NCBI GenBank assembly: GCA_963662905.2
Contig: CAXXFD010000001.1
Span: 963,702 to 1,027,701 of the forward strand
Reading direction: 5' to 3'
DNA: 64,000 nt
From: G963662905 sp963662905
GTDB lineage: Bacteria > Bacteroidota > Bacteroidia > Bacteroidales > WRLA01
Each line of letters begins with the position of its first letter. Position 1 is the first letter of the stretch. A program made the translations under genes and the position numbers. This document shows positions 53,781 to 62,237 of this stretch, piece after piece. The notes beneath the pieces are model-generated. The model was not told where the DNA came from, did not search any database, and saw only the letters and a list, made by a program, of their open reading frames with translations.

Positions 53781-53932
53781 TAAAAAACCTCATCCGTCCT
53801 TCAAAAAATTTTTTCCACATAAATTTTCGGGTATCATTTACCGGTTTTTTGGGTTTCTGTTTTTTGCTTATCATGAAAAAGGGGGCGGTTATCACGAAAA
53901 ACAGGCCGTTCATACAATAAGTCAAAAAAAGC

Positions 53933-54102
53933 TTGCTCAGAAAAAATCCCCGATGTAATTTGCACCTTGAATTAATAAAAAGTACTGCTCATTTGACTTG
54001 GTTTTATAGACGACAAAAGAGCATTTGGTTTTTGGTTTTGTTTGCAACGCAAACGTTTTTTCGCTTGTGGTAAGGGACAGCAATGGGGGCTGTCCCTTTT
54101 TT
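53933..54102 (+). ncRNA. Candidate small RNA (promoter to terminator unit)
   Basis: TTG (53933-53935), 20 bases, TAATTTG (53956-53962, one base shorter than TAnnTTTG) suggests a start near 53968. An internal hairpin GTTTGC-AAC-GCAAAC (54040-54054) and a strong terminal hairpin (AAGGGACAGC at 54072-54081 with GCTGTCCCTT at 54089-54098) followed by six Ts end the unit. The transcript would be about 135 bases. No known RNA family was recognised. Confidence 0.35.
54072..54102 (+). terminator. Intrinsic terminator with no upstream protein gene
   Basis: 10-bp perfect stem, 7-base loop and a T6 tail, about 340 bases beyond the last protein gene and after that gene's own terminator. Confidence 0.7.
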
Positions 54103-54728
54103 GCTTTGCCACGGATAATATGTTTTGCTCAATGAGCAGCTCCTTCAAACCGCTTCTAATGGTCGCCCGGCTGCCGGCTGCTTCCTGAATTCATATAAAA
54201 TAATCCGGCAGCTAGGTCTCCTTATTCCCGGTTTTAATATTTAGTGCCAGCCAGAAAACTATAGATTTTTAAAATTCACTCCAAAAACAAAGAGCAAAAT
54301 ATGTTCTGCAACATGCTTCTTGCATAAAAAAATGATATGAGTATTCTTACAGGGACTATTTATTAGCCGATCATCATCAATATTAGCATTAAAAAATTCG
54401 GAATTTGTATCATATCAGCCAATAATACACACAGTATTCCTAATAAATAACGTGATTTTTCATGAAATCACGGTAAAAAGCAATTATTTCCCCAAAAAAC
54501 ACACCTAATAGTGAGATACTTACAAAAACACCATCCAATAAAACGAAATTATTACAAAAACAGCTTGCGAAACCTTTTTATAGCCTCAATCAACATCCAA
54601 TGGGCTTTACTGCTTTAACACAAAGATGAATAAAGCTTCTTCCAAATTTTAAAAACAGCAGGAATAACACGGGTCAATCCCGTATGCACGAGATCGGACT
54701 GGGGGATCAATATGACCGGAATACGAAA

Positions 54729-54750
54729 GAGGTGCGACAAATCGCACCTC
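54729..54750 (-). terminator. Hairpin downstream of the broken T9SS gene
   Basis: GAGGTGCGA (54729-54737) and its exact complement (54742-54750) with a 4-base loop, 29 bases past the stop on the minus strand. The T tract is weak. Confidence 0.5.
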
Positions 54751-54778
54751 AATACTAAATTTTTTACACCGACATTTT

Positions 54779-55550
54779 TTATCGCACAATATTCAGTTTC
54801 TGCGAATAAACCTCACGATCTGTTTCGGTTTGCAGGATGTAGATTCCTGTTTTTATGTGCTTTGGTACAATGATCTGCACTTTGTGGTTTCCTGCACCCA
54901 GGAAGCTTCTTTTCAGAATGCCCAGCTCGCGGCCATTGATATCGAAGAGGCGGAAATCCACATTGGCCGGCATTTCCAGCATGACCTGCGCATAAAGCAC
55001 ATCTTTTGCCGGATTGGGGCTGATGAGGACGCTTTCGGCTGGCGTTTGCGCCTGTTCTTCCGTGCCCACTCCCCAAAGGTTTTGCAGGCTCACAGCACGG
55101 CATTGCAGAATATCGTAAGTTAAAGTGTCCTGCACATAAGTTACGATCTTCACCTGCTCCGGATCCCAGAAATCCTTTAAACTGAATGACATTTCCCACT
55201 GCATGGAGCTGGTCTCTGATCCGTCCATGGCAAAAGCAATGCCGTTGGTATCTGGCAGGGCCATTTGAACTACGTCATCAAAGAATTCAACAGGATCAAA
55301 AATGTCAGGGCTTGCATTGGATCTCACGTGGGAGCGGGTAATTACCGTGCGCAGTTTTAACCGACTATTAATAATTGGTGCCTTTGGGGTAAGTTCTATC
55401 AAGATATTATAATCCATACCGGAGTGTATTCCGTAAATATCCAAGGTGAATGGAGACCGGTATCCTGATATTCTATTATAGAAATCAAACATACAAGGCA
55501 AATTGTGTACTGTCCAAATAGTTTCAAAAGGCTTAAATACTCTCTGGGAA
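54779..55550 (-). pseudogene. 3' part of a choice-of-anchor J / Omp28-like T9SS gene interrupted by IS256
   Basis: Continuous open frame from the IS junction to the stop: it starts ...RVFKPFETIWTVHNLPCMFDF and includes a beta-domain typical of Omp28-like or secreted proteins (YNILIELTPKAPIINSRLKLRTVITRSHV). It ends with a T9SS type A sorting domain (SPNPAKDVLYAQVML ... IKTGIYILQT). Its 5' part lies at 56946-58170 on the other side of the IS. After removal of the IS and one duplicate, the two parts are one base out of frame, so the gene is inactive even apart from the insertion, unless a restart at TTG 55501 is used. Confidence 0.8.
55545..55550. repeat. Target-site duplication of the IS256 element, left copy
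   Basis: TGGGAA directly abutting the left inverted end; matched by TGGGAA at 56946-56951. Confidence 0.6.
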
Positions 55551-56945
55551 GGGAGTATTCAGAAAAGTGTGTCAGCTGCTTGCCCTGCAACGCCCTGGAG
55601 CCTTGGCGGAAGGGCGTTGCAGGGCAAATATAAGCAATTATAAATAGCGGGCATAACGGTCTCCAAATTTTTCGATGAGTTCTCTCTGTATGGATCCCCA
55701 ATTGAAGGCCTTGCGCTTCCAGCTTTTCTTGTTGTGCATCAATGCTAGATACAGCTGTTTTATCAGTCCTTTGTCGTTGCTCCAGGCTCCTTTAGACTTG
55801 GTTATTTTGCGCATAATACGATGCACTGCCTCAACTGGATTGGTGGTGTAGATCATCCGCCTGATATGATGCCCATAGTCCATAAACGCCATCAGTTCCT
55901 CCCAGTTTTCCTCCCATTTTGGACGGATGTTTTTGTATTTGCCGTCCCATTTCTGTCCAAATGATATTAAAGCTGTTTCGGCTTGTTGCCTGTTTGCTGC
56001 CGTATAGATCTTACGCAGATCAGAGCAAAGAGCCTTCCTGTCTTTGTCGCTTACAAAGCGGGTAGATGTGCGTACCATATGCACTATGCAGCGCTGTACA
56101 ATGGCTTTGGGATAAACCTGGCCTATAACCCCGGAAAAGCCTTTAAGCCCATCTACACAAAAAAACAAAACTTCCTCTACGCCACGTTCCTTAAGGTCTT
56201 CCAATATCATGCCCCACTGGTTGGCCCCTTCTGATTCGTTTATGTAAAGCCCAAGGATATCGCGTTGGCCTTCAGCGTCTATGCCATAACATGTGTAGAT
56301 AGCTTTGCTGATAATATGACCCGCTTCGCGGACTTTAAAGTGAACAGCATCAAGGTATATGACACTGTAGCACGGAAATAGCAACCGCTGCTGCCATTGG
56401 GTAATTTCAGGCCATACACGATCGGTTACCGAACTGATTACTCCGGCGCTTATTTCAAGCCCATATAGGTGCTGCAATTGGTAGCGCACATCCTCAACTG
56501 ATTGACCGCGGGCGTATAGGCTTAGGATTATTTCATCTACCCCGTTCCCAAGGTCCCTGTCCCACTTTTTAACCAAAATCGGCTCATGGTCGCCTTGGCG
56601 GTCACGCGGCGTGCGTACCTGCAGCTCTCCGGCAGCACTGCGTACTTTTTTCTCCGTATAGCCATTGCGGCGGTTACCGCTGTCAACCTTTTGGCTTAAA
56701 CTATGATTTATCTCGCCCTCTAAGGCTGCATTTACCATAGTTTGAAGCATCTCGCTGAAGACACTGCCTTCTCCAAATAAGGATTCTCCACTGTATAAGC
56801 GACTTAGTACTCTTTCTCGTAAATGCGCATCTGGTATCAACTCTTCCATGCGCGGGGATTTCTTGTTTTTCTTTCTTGTCATGTGTCAAATGTATTAATT
56901 CAGTTCTAATTCCCAAACATGACACACTTTTTTGAACAGCCTCCC
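55551..56945. mobile_element. IS256-family insertion sequence
   Basis: A 1395-bp element with one transposase gene. Ends are imperfect inverted repeats: GGGAGTATTCAGAAAAGTGT at the left and GGGAGGCTGTTCAAAAAAGT (complement) at the right, both continuing into GTGTGTCA. Flanked by TGGGAA direct repeats. It interrupts a T9SS-exported protein gene. Confidence 0.85.
55638..56882 (-). CDS. IS256-family (mutator-type) transposase
   Basis: 414 residues, complete. Mutator-family features: MVNAALEGEINHSLS near the N-terminus, GNRRNGYTEKKV, TPRDRQGDHEPILVKK, the DDE residues in IYLDAVHFKV and FFCVDGLKGF, QRCIVHMVRTS with the family's H, and the late glutamate in YTTNPVEAVHRIMRK. The frame is intact, so it is probably functional. 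It lies centrally in the IS bounded by 55551 and 56945. Confidence 0.95.
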   Translation of the reverse strand: MTRKKNKKSPRMEELIPDAHLRERVLSRLYSGESLFGEGSVFSEMLQTMVNAALEGEINHSLSQKVDSGNRRNGYTEKKVRSAAGELQVRTPRDRQGDHEPILVKKWDRDLGNGVDEIILSLYARGQSVEDVRYQLQHLYGLEISAGVISSVTDRVWPEITQWQQRLLFPCYSVIYLDAVHFKVREAGHIISKAIYTCYGIDAEGQRDILGLYINESEGANQWGMILEDLKERGVEEVLFFCVDGLKGFSGVIGQVYPKAIVQRCIVHMVRTSTRFVSDKDRKALCSDLRKIYTAANRQQAETALISFGQKWDGKYKNIRPKWEENWEELMAFMDYGHHIRRMIYTTNPVEAVHRIMRKITKSKGAWSNDKGLIKQLYLALMHNKKSWKRKAFNWGSIQRELIEKFGDRYARYL

Positions 56946-56951
56946 TGGGAA
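56946..56951. repeat. Target-site duplication of the IS256 element, right copy
   Basis: TGGGAA directly after the right inverted end (…CTCCC); matches 55545-55550. Confidence 0.6.
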
Positions 56952-58170
56952 AAAGACTAAACCTGGGAATATAACAATTACGATCCCCCATTATTGTTGT
57001 GGGCGAATAGGACATACCTAAATCACGCATAAAAGAAACGGCTGTCATGCAATCCAATGAATCAGGGACATCATCATACAGATAATTCACAACACTGACT
57101 TTTGGCAAAATCTCCTTTATCTGCTCTAAAGTATCCAGACTTCGCTGCAAATTTCTAAGATACAATTTCTCATAGACACCTAAACTATACTCTTGTGAAT
57201 ATAAAATATTCAAAGCAGGCCAGTTATGAAAAGGCACTTTATAGGTATCTACTTCATAACTGATCAGATTATTATCTGAATTATTATCACCTTCACATTC
57301 CAATTCATAGGATAGATGGTATAAGTGATTTAAATATGGCATATCAAAAGCAGGAAAATATAAACTTAAGGTATCCATTCGTTCCATCTCCGGAATATCA
57401 ATTGTTTCACTATAAACCAATTCATTGGTCTGGTGCTCCCTGATAGAACATCTCACTATACCATCGGCAGTTTCGATGCCAGAATTAACAAGACGGACTT
57501 TTGGACTAAAAAGGCTGTCCTGAGGGATATGCAGGTTTGGGTAATCATCAAAAATAGCCAAATCTATTTGTGACGGAACTTCAATCATAATATTGTCAAA
57601 ATTAAACCAATGAAGACTAGAACTATTAGGATTCCAAATTTCATCCAGCACCAGTATAAATTGAAATCCCTCTTTTCGAAAAACAGAAGAATCAAGTGAA
57701 CAAATAAAGGGCACACTCCGTATCCGGGAAAATTCACAATACACATGTTCATAAATTTCTTCCCATTCCTCCATCTGACTATTTTTTATACAAAGTATAA
57801 TTGGCGTTTCACTATTCACAATATCAAACTCATTGCGGTAAAAATCCGCAGTAAAATTCAAATACTCATAATCAGAAAGATCCAGAATTGGAGAGATGAT
57901 TTCTATTCGTTGACTAGGCAAATTTTTATGTTCAGGTGGCCCGTAATAATATGTGTTTAGCTCGTTACCCCCGCCCAAACACCAATTTGATTCAGCAAGC
58001 CTGTAGGCTAGAAGAAAATCACTATTCGAACCATGCATAGGACAAGCATTCAACTCCCACCCTTCCGGGAAAGTTGAGCCTTCGTTGAAGTCTTCTAAGA
58101 ATACGGTTTGGGCTTTTATTCCAAAAGCCATGATCGTCATAAAAACGAATGTAAAAATGTTGGTTTTCAT
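56946..58170 (-). pseudogene. 5' part of a choice-of-anchor J / T9SS secreted protein gene interrupted by IS256
   Basis: Signal peptide (about 1-20, IKAQ) followed by a choice-of-anchor J/cleaved-adhesin domain (FLEDFNEGSTFPEGW opening, then INFTADFYRNEF- and FNFDNIMIEV-like strands), an Ig-like region (VRLVNSGIETADGIVRCSI), and the start of an Omp28-like thioredoxin-fold segment (NILYSQEYSLGVYEKLY) that lacks the usual CxxC. The gene reads into the IS256 element at 56946 (PRFSLFP, then IS-derived residues). The remainder, with the T9SS domain, is at 54779-55550. Confidence 0.8.
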
Positions 58171-58292
58171 AAAAAAGTTTTCATTTAAAAAGTATATACA
58201 AATATAAAAAATCTAATAAATCGTCCTATTCTGACTTTATTCATTTATAAAAATTTAAATAAAATACGCATACAAAACAATTAACGCTAATT
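58171..58292. other. AT-rich spacer upstream of the broken T9SS gene
   Basis: About 120 very AT-rich bases, the promoter side of the minus-strand gene, ending at the AATT copy that flanks the DDE insertion sequence. Nothing else seen. Confidence 0.4.
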
Positions 58293-58509
58293 AGTGTCTG
58301 TCCATAGAGTAAGCAAATTTTGAGGCGTCATTTGATGTTGTGTAAAGAATCATCACACCGAGAAATTTTTTGCGCCAATCATATATAATAAACCTATATG
58401 TGTTTTGCCGAAAACAGGCGCTTTTTGTTAAAAATGTCTGTTTTTGGCCTTTTTGGACATACCTCTCCCGGGCAATGTTGGTTTGCTACATCGCCTGACA
58501 GGGAGTTTG

Positions 58510-59793
58510 TTAAATCTCTTTGAGCACCAAGGCCGTCATTACCCTGATATTGTGACCTATTACGCTCCAGAGTACTTTTGATTTAAAATGCTCCCAACCT
58601 TTCCAGTCGCAGCGCCGTATTTTAAACCGTCTTTTCAGATTGGAAATTATGCCTTCTATGCCGCTGCGCCATTTCTTTAGGCGTGTCTCCATATTTTTGC
58701 TGGAAGCACTGTTGCGCAGGCAGCCAACAATTTTGTTAAAAACAACATTAGTTATTCCCTTTTCTTTAGCCTTTTCCATATTTTTCAATGAGGCGTAACC
58801 ACCATCGGTAACGCTGTCGCGCGGCGTAATACCGTATTCTTCAATGACTTGATCCAACATCTGGCCAAATAGCTTGGCGTCTGACGGGTTGCCCCTTTCT
58901 ATATCGCATGCAAGTATCAAATTGCTTCTCCCACTGCCCAAATTTATTTTGTGGCCAAACTCTGGCTTTCTTCCTCCCTTTACAATGATATCTGTATGCT
59001 GCTCATAAATTGAAAATATCTTTTTTTCATTTGGAACCTTATTGCCATTGATCTCCTTCTCACGTACCATATAATCTACTAACTCCATGACCCGAATGTG
59101 ATTGGAAATATGAGCCAGAATTGCTTTCGCCTTAAGACTTGAGCCGGGCTTTTTTTTTACCACATTTGAAAGCTGATTTATCGTTTTGACAAATAGGATC
59201 AACTGTTTACGGAATAATTTAGCCCGCTTGTCTTTTGATTTGCCAACATTGAGGTTGAAATAATTTTTTTTGGCTTGCCGGCTATAGTCCATATAGTTAA
59301 GATCCTTGCATTCCTTATCAAGATGTTCCAATAGGCGGTTGGCTTCCCTGATACAGTCCCAAACCAGGGCATTGTTTGTAGGATAATGGATGTTGGTTTC
59401 CACAACTGTAGCATCTTGCCTAAAACTTTTCAGGTCTTCAAGCCCTTGGTCCACAGCTATCTTATTTATCTCAAAAAGTAATTTTTGTAGGCTTTCCTCG
59501 CGGATACGGGAGATGTATTTTTGGTACATCTGGAAACTATATGGTCGCAGCTCGTCGAGCTTAATAAATAGGGAGCAAATCCTGGAATCGCCCTGATGAT
59601 ATTCTAATTTCCTGTAATCCAGACCCTTAAGTTCTTTGTAAATTCCAGCCCTGACTATTTGTTCAACACTTGGTGTGTCTTTGCGGCCAAAAGCACTGTT
59701 TTTATCCCCGGATTCTATATCATCGCGCAACAGTTCAATAAAGTGGGGGTTGTTCTCTAAAATGGTATCTACTAATCCCAACTCTGGATCTTT
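58510..59793 (-). pseudogene. 3' part of the DDE transposase interrupted by IS66
   Basis: About 423 residues from the IS66 junction to the stop. DDE_Tnp_1-type features: RQDATVVETNIHYPTNNALVWD (first Asp), HKINLGSGRSNLILACDIERGNPSDAKL, SVTDGGYAS (second Asp) and a C-terminal RSGIEGIISNLKRRF (Glu). Resembles transposases annotated as ISNCY or IS1182-like. Interrupted 20 codons after its ATG by the nested IS66; a TTG restart at 59781 (LGLVDTILE) could give a product lacking the first 21 residues. Confidence 0.8.
59786..59793. repeat. IS66 target-site duplication, left copy
   Basis: GGATCTTT immediately before the left end (GTAAGCC) of IS66; identical to 62063-62070. Eight bases is the size expected for IS66. 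Confidence 0.9.
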
Positions 59794-59838
59794 GTAAGCC
59801 TACAGCGAACAGCATCTTGCATATAACCGGATAATGTT

Positions 59839-61293
59839 TTAAAGCTGTCCGGGCAGAAGTTGGTGGAGCTGGTTGGCTGGGTGTTCCTGGATTTTTCCTA
59901 ATGTTTGCTTGAGCCACTCAAAGGGTTCTACGTTTTGGATTTTGCAGCTGGCAAAAAAGGAGTAGATCATAGCCGCGTGCTGGGCTGCATTGTGCGAACC
60001 GGCAAACAGGTAATTCTTGCGGCCTATTGCTACCGGCCTGATGCTGTTTTCAACCAGGTTGTTGTCAATGCGCAGCCTTCCGTCTTCAATATAACGGATC
60101 AGGCGCCCCCATAATTTCAGGCTGTAAGCTATGGCTTTGCCGATTGCGCTTTTGGGCGCTACTTTATAAACTTCTTCCTTAAGCCAGCTTTCCATTTCGT
60201 TCAATATGGGCAGTGATTCCTTTTGCCGCAATGCTTTGACCTCCTCCGGCTGCAGTTCTTGCTCACTTGCCTGACGTTCAATGGCATACAGTTTTCTTAT
60301 CTGCCCCAGCGCATATTCACTGCGTGCAGCATCATTGTCCTTGGCTTTCTCAAAATACCTGCGTGCATGCGCCATGCAGGCCAATTGGGTGATTTCGGCT
60401 TTGTTTTTTAGGTTGTCGTAAGCTGTGTAGCCATCGGTTTGCAAATATCCACTATAGTTTTCCAGCATCTCATCCGGGCCTTCCCGTCCGCGGCCTTTCC
60501 GGTAATCGAACAGGGCCAGTTTTTTAAGCGGGTCGTAATAAACCCAATGATACCCTTTGTGCGATGCCCCGGGCTTGTCTTTGGTCAATACCTTTATGGG
60601 CGTTTCGTCTGCCATCAGGTAATCGGTCCTCATGATTTCTTTTTTCAGGGCATCGTAAAGCGGTTCAAGCAATCTGCAAACCCCGCTAAACCAACCGTTT
60701 ATTGTTGATTCGGCTATTTCGATCCCCAGGCGCTTGAACATCTTGACAAGGCGGTAGAAAGGCAGGTGGTCAACAAATTTGCTGACAGTCACATAAGAGA
60801 TCAGGCCTTCTGAGGCATTGCTTTTGGGCAAGGCGCGTGAAGGCAGTTCTGCGCAGATCATTTGGGTGCTTTCGTCCTGGCCTGCTACGGCATAGTAAGG
60901 GCGTATATAACGGATCACACGAAAAGTACCGGGCACATAATCAAGTACTTCGGTGATTTTTACGTTGACCCTATGGGCGCCTTCGGGCAGGTTTTGGGGT
61001 TCGATGATAATTTCATGGCGCGGCAGGTGGGCGGGCAGTTCTAAGCGCACGGGCTGTTTTTTGGACTGCTTTTTATTGCGCGTATAGCTGATCTGCTCCT
61101 TTTCCGGTTCTTTCTCCTGTGCAGGCACGTCGAAGAGCACGCCCTGGTTGGGGTCTGCTGCGATATGCCGTTCGCTTTTGGCTCCATAGATCGCACGCCT
61201 CAACTGGACAAGTTCATGCTGAAGCAGGAATATCTTCTGTTGCATTGCATCATATTCCGCTTTTGATATAGTTATATTTTCCTGACTTGCCAT
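59839..61293 (-). CDS. tnpC: IS66 transposase TnpC
   Basis: 484 residues, intact. A coiled-coil N-terminus (about 1-40, KAEYDAMQQKIFLLQHELVQLRRAIYG), linker, then the IS66 zinc-finger/HTH region and DDE_Tnp_IS66 catalytic domain: YLMADETPIKVL (Asp), GYLQTDGYTAYDNL (Asp), HARRYFEKAKDNDAARSEYALGQI and the late DNNLVENSIRPVAIGRKNYLFAGSHNAA block with the catalytic glutamate. C-terminal IS66_C domain. Last of three IS66 genes. Confidence 0.95.
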   Translation of the reverse strand: MASQENITISKAEYDAMQQKIFLLQHELVQLRRAIYGAKSERHIAADPNQGVLFDVPAQEKEPEKEQISYTRNKKQSKKQPVRLELPAHLPRHEIIIEPQNLPEGAHRVNVKITEVLDYVPGTFRVIRYIRPYYAVAGQDESTQMICAELPSRALPKSNASEGLISYVTVSKFVDHLPFYRLVKMFKRLGIEIAESTINGWFSGVCRLLEPLYDALKKEIMRTDYLMADETPIKVLTKDKPGASHKGYHWVYYDPLKKLALFDYRKGRGREGPDEMLENYSGYLQTDGYTAYDNLKNKAEITQLACMAHARRYFEKAKDNDAARSEYALGQIRKLYAIERQASEQELQPEEVKALRQKESLPILNEMESWLKEEVYKVAPKSAIGKAIAYSLKLWGRLIRYIEDGRLRIDNNLVENSIRPVAIGRKNYLFAGSHNAAQHAAMIYSFFASCKIQNVEPFEWLKQTLGKIQEHPANQLHQLLPGQL

Positions 61294-61340
61294 GAGGCAA
61301 AGATACGGAAGTAACCTCTTGTCTGACTATATTTTAAGTG

Positions 61341-61706
61341 CTATTTACCAACATTTTCATGTGGGAAAAAACGTGGGTATTTCCTTGCATTTTTCATGGA
61401 AATACCATTGATTATCATTACAAGTTCAGGGTAGTCGATCAGCTGGTGGGAGGCGTGCACAGCAGATGTGTCCGGCAGGTGAAAAGTGCCTTTTTCGAGC
61501 CTTTTATAGAACAGCACAAAACCTCCGCTTTCCCAGCGCAATAATTTTATGCGGTCGCGCTTTTTGTTGATGAACAGGAAAACATCACCGCTCATCGGGT
61601 TTTTGTCCAGTTTGTTGCGCACAATGCCATAAAGCCCGTCAAAGCTCTTGCGCATATCGGTGGGCTGGCGGTACAGGTAATAGCGGCTGGCAGTTAAGCT
61701 GAACAT
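61341..61706 (-). CDS. tnpB: IS66 accessory protein TnpB
   Basis: 121 residues of the IS66 Orf2 type: YLYRQPTDMRKSFDGLYGIV near the N-terminus, GDVFLFINKKRDRIKLLRWESGGFVLFYKRLEKGTF in the centre. Required with TnpA and TnpC for transposition of many IS66 elements; its molecular role is unclear. Its ATG overlaps the tnpA stop (TAATG). Confidence 0.95.
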   Translation of the reverse strand: MFSLTASRYYLYRQPTDMRKSFDGLYGIVRNKLDKNPMSGDVFLFINKKRDRIKLLRWESGGFVLFYKRLEKGTFHLPDTSAVHASHQLIDYPELVMIINGISMKNARKYPRFFPHENVGK

Positions 61707-61993
61707 TATTGGCCGGTGAGCGATTTGAGATAGGACAAGGGCACATTGCCCGGCAAGCTGAGCTCGATACCATTGGGATAACGGATATTGACCCCTGCAG
61801 CTGGAATTCCGGAAAGCTCAATGAACCCATGGTCATCAGGCAAGCTTTCTTCCTGTTTAAATTTATGATACCAATAAAGGAAAGTGTGATAGCCGATTTT
61901 GTGCGATTCGGCAAAGGATCTTTTGCTTTGGCCACTGGTATGCCATTGATCCACCAGCGCTTTCATCTCTGCTCTTCTTTGTTCTTTTTGCAT
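61706..61993 (-). CDS. tnpA: IS66 accessory protein TnpA
   Basis: 95 residues; small basic protein with a helix-turn-helix-like N-terminus (MKALVDQWHTSGQSKRSFAESHKIGYHTFLYWYHKFKQ) typical of IS66 TnpA, followed by a beta segment (FIELSGIP ... YPNGIELSLPG). The start is the ATG at 61993; a TTG upstream adds six residues. First gene of the IS66 operon. Confidence 0.9.
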   Translation of the reverse strand: MQKEQRRAEMKALVDQWHTSGQSKRSFAESHKIGYHTFLYWYHKFKQEESLPDDHGFIELSGIPAAGVNIRYPNGIELSLPGNVPLSYLKSLTGQ

Positions 61994-62062
61994 ATTGCTT
62001 TTTTGCAGCAAAGTAAGGGAGCTTTAAAAGCTTGTGCAATATGCCTTTTGCTGAAGGCTTAC

Positions 62063-62070
62063 GGATCTTT
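62063..62070. repeat. IS66 target-site duplication, right copy
   Basis: GGATCTTT immediately after the right end (GGCTTAC) of IS66; identical to 59786-59793. Confidence 0.9.
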
Positions 62071-62121
62071 TGCCCAATTAGGATGCTCAAATTTTATCTG
62101 CAGTTCTTCAAATAACCTCAT
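62063..62121 (-). pseudogene. 5' fragment (first 19-20 codons) of the interrupted DDE transposase
   Basis: On the minus strand an ATG at 62121 opens MRLFEELQIKFEHPNWAKD. Deleting IS66 and one copy of the 8-bp duplicate joins this in frame to PELGLVDTILENNPHF of the 3' part, restoring a transposase of about 444 residues. Confidence 0.9.
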
Positions 62122-62237
62122 CGCTTTTTTTCTTCTAAAATACAAAAAGATAATTGAAGCAATGCGTCTATATGAACTTAGTTATCAACATTTTATAGTT
62201 AATAGACAGACACTAATTATACTGATGAGCCCACAGT

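Larger units (their letters stand above)
53731..54778. other. 1-kb AT-rich intergenic region with a probable small RNA
   Basis: Contains the terminator of the DUF3109 gene, a promoter-to-terminator unit at 53933-54102 (possible small RNA), a hairpin around CGTGATTT (54451-54472) and a terminator-like hairpin (54729-54750) for the minus-strand T9SS gene. No protein-coding gene recognised. Confidence 0.5.
59794..62062. mobile_element. Complete IS66-family element
   Basis: 2269 bp. The 22-base inverted ends begin GTAAGCCTACAGCGAACAGC (left) and, complemented, GTAAGCCTTCAGCAAAAGGC (right), 18 of 22 matching. Perfect 8-bp target duplication. Carries the standard tnpA-tnpB-tnpC set on the minus strand. 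Nested inside the DDE transposase gene of an older IS. Confidence 0.95.
58293..62214. mobile_element. DDE insertion sequence (ISNCY/IS1182-like) carrying a nested IS66
   Basis: Inverted ends AGTGTCTGTC(C/T)AT at 58293 and, complemented, at 62214, flanked by AATT on both sides (58289-58292, 62215-62218). Without the nested IS66 and its duplicate the element is about 1645 bp with one transposase gene. Inserted between the broken T9SS gene and the PKD/propeller protein gene. Confidence 0.8.

Noticed and set aside
54451..54472. CGTGATTT hairpin as a terminator or operator
   Set aside because: No T tract and no gene within 300 bases in either direction; left as an unexplained palindrome in AT-rich DNA.
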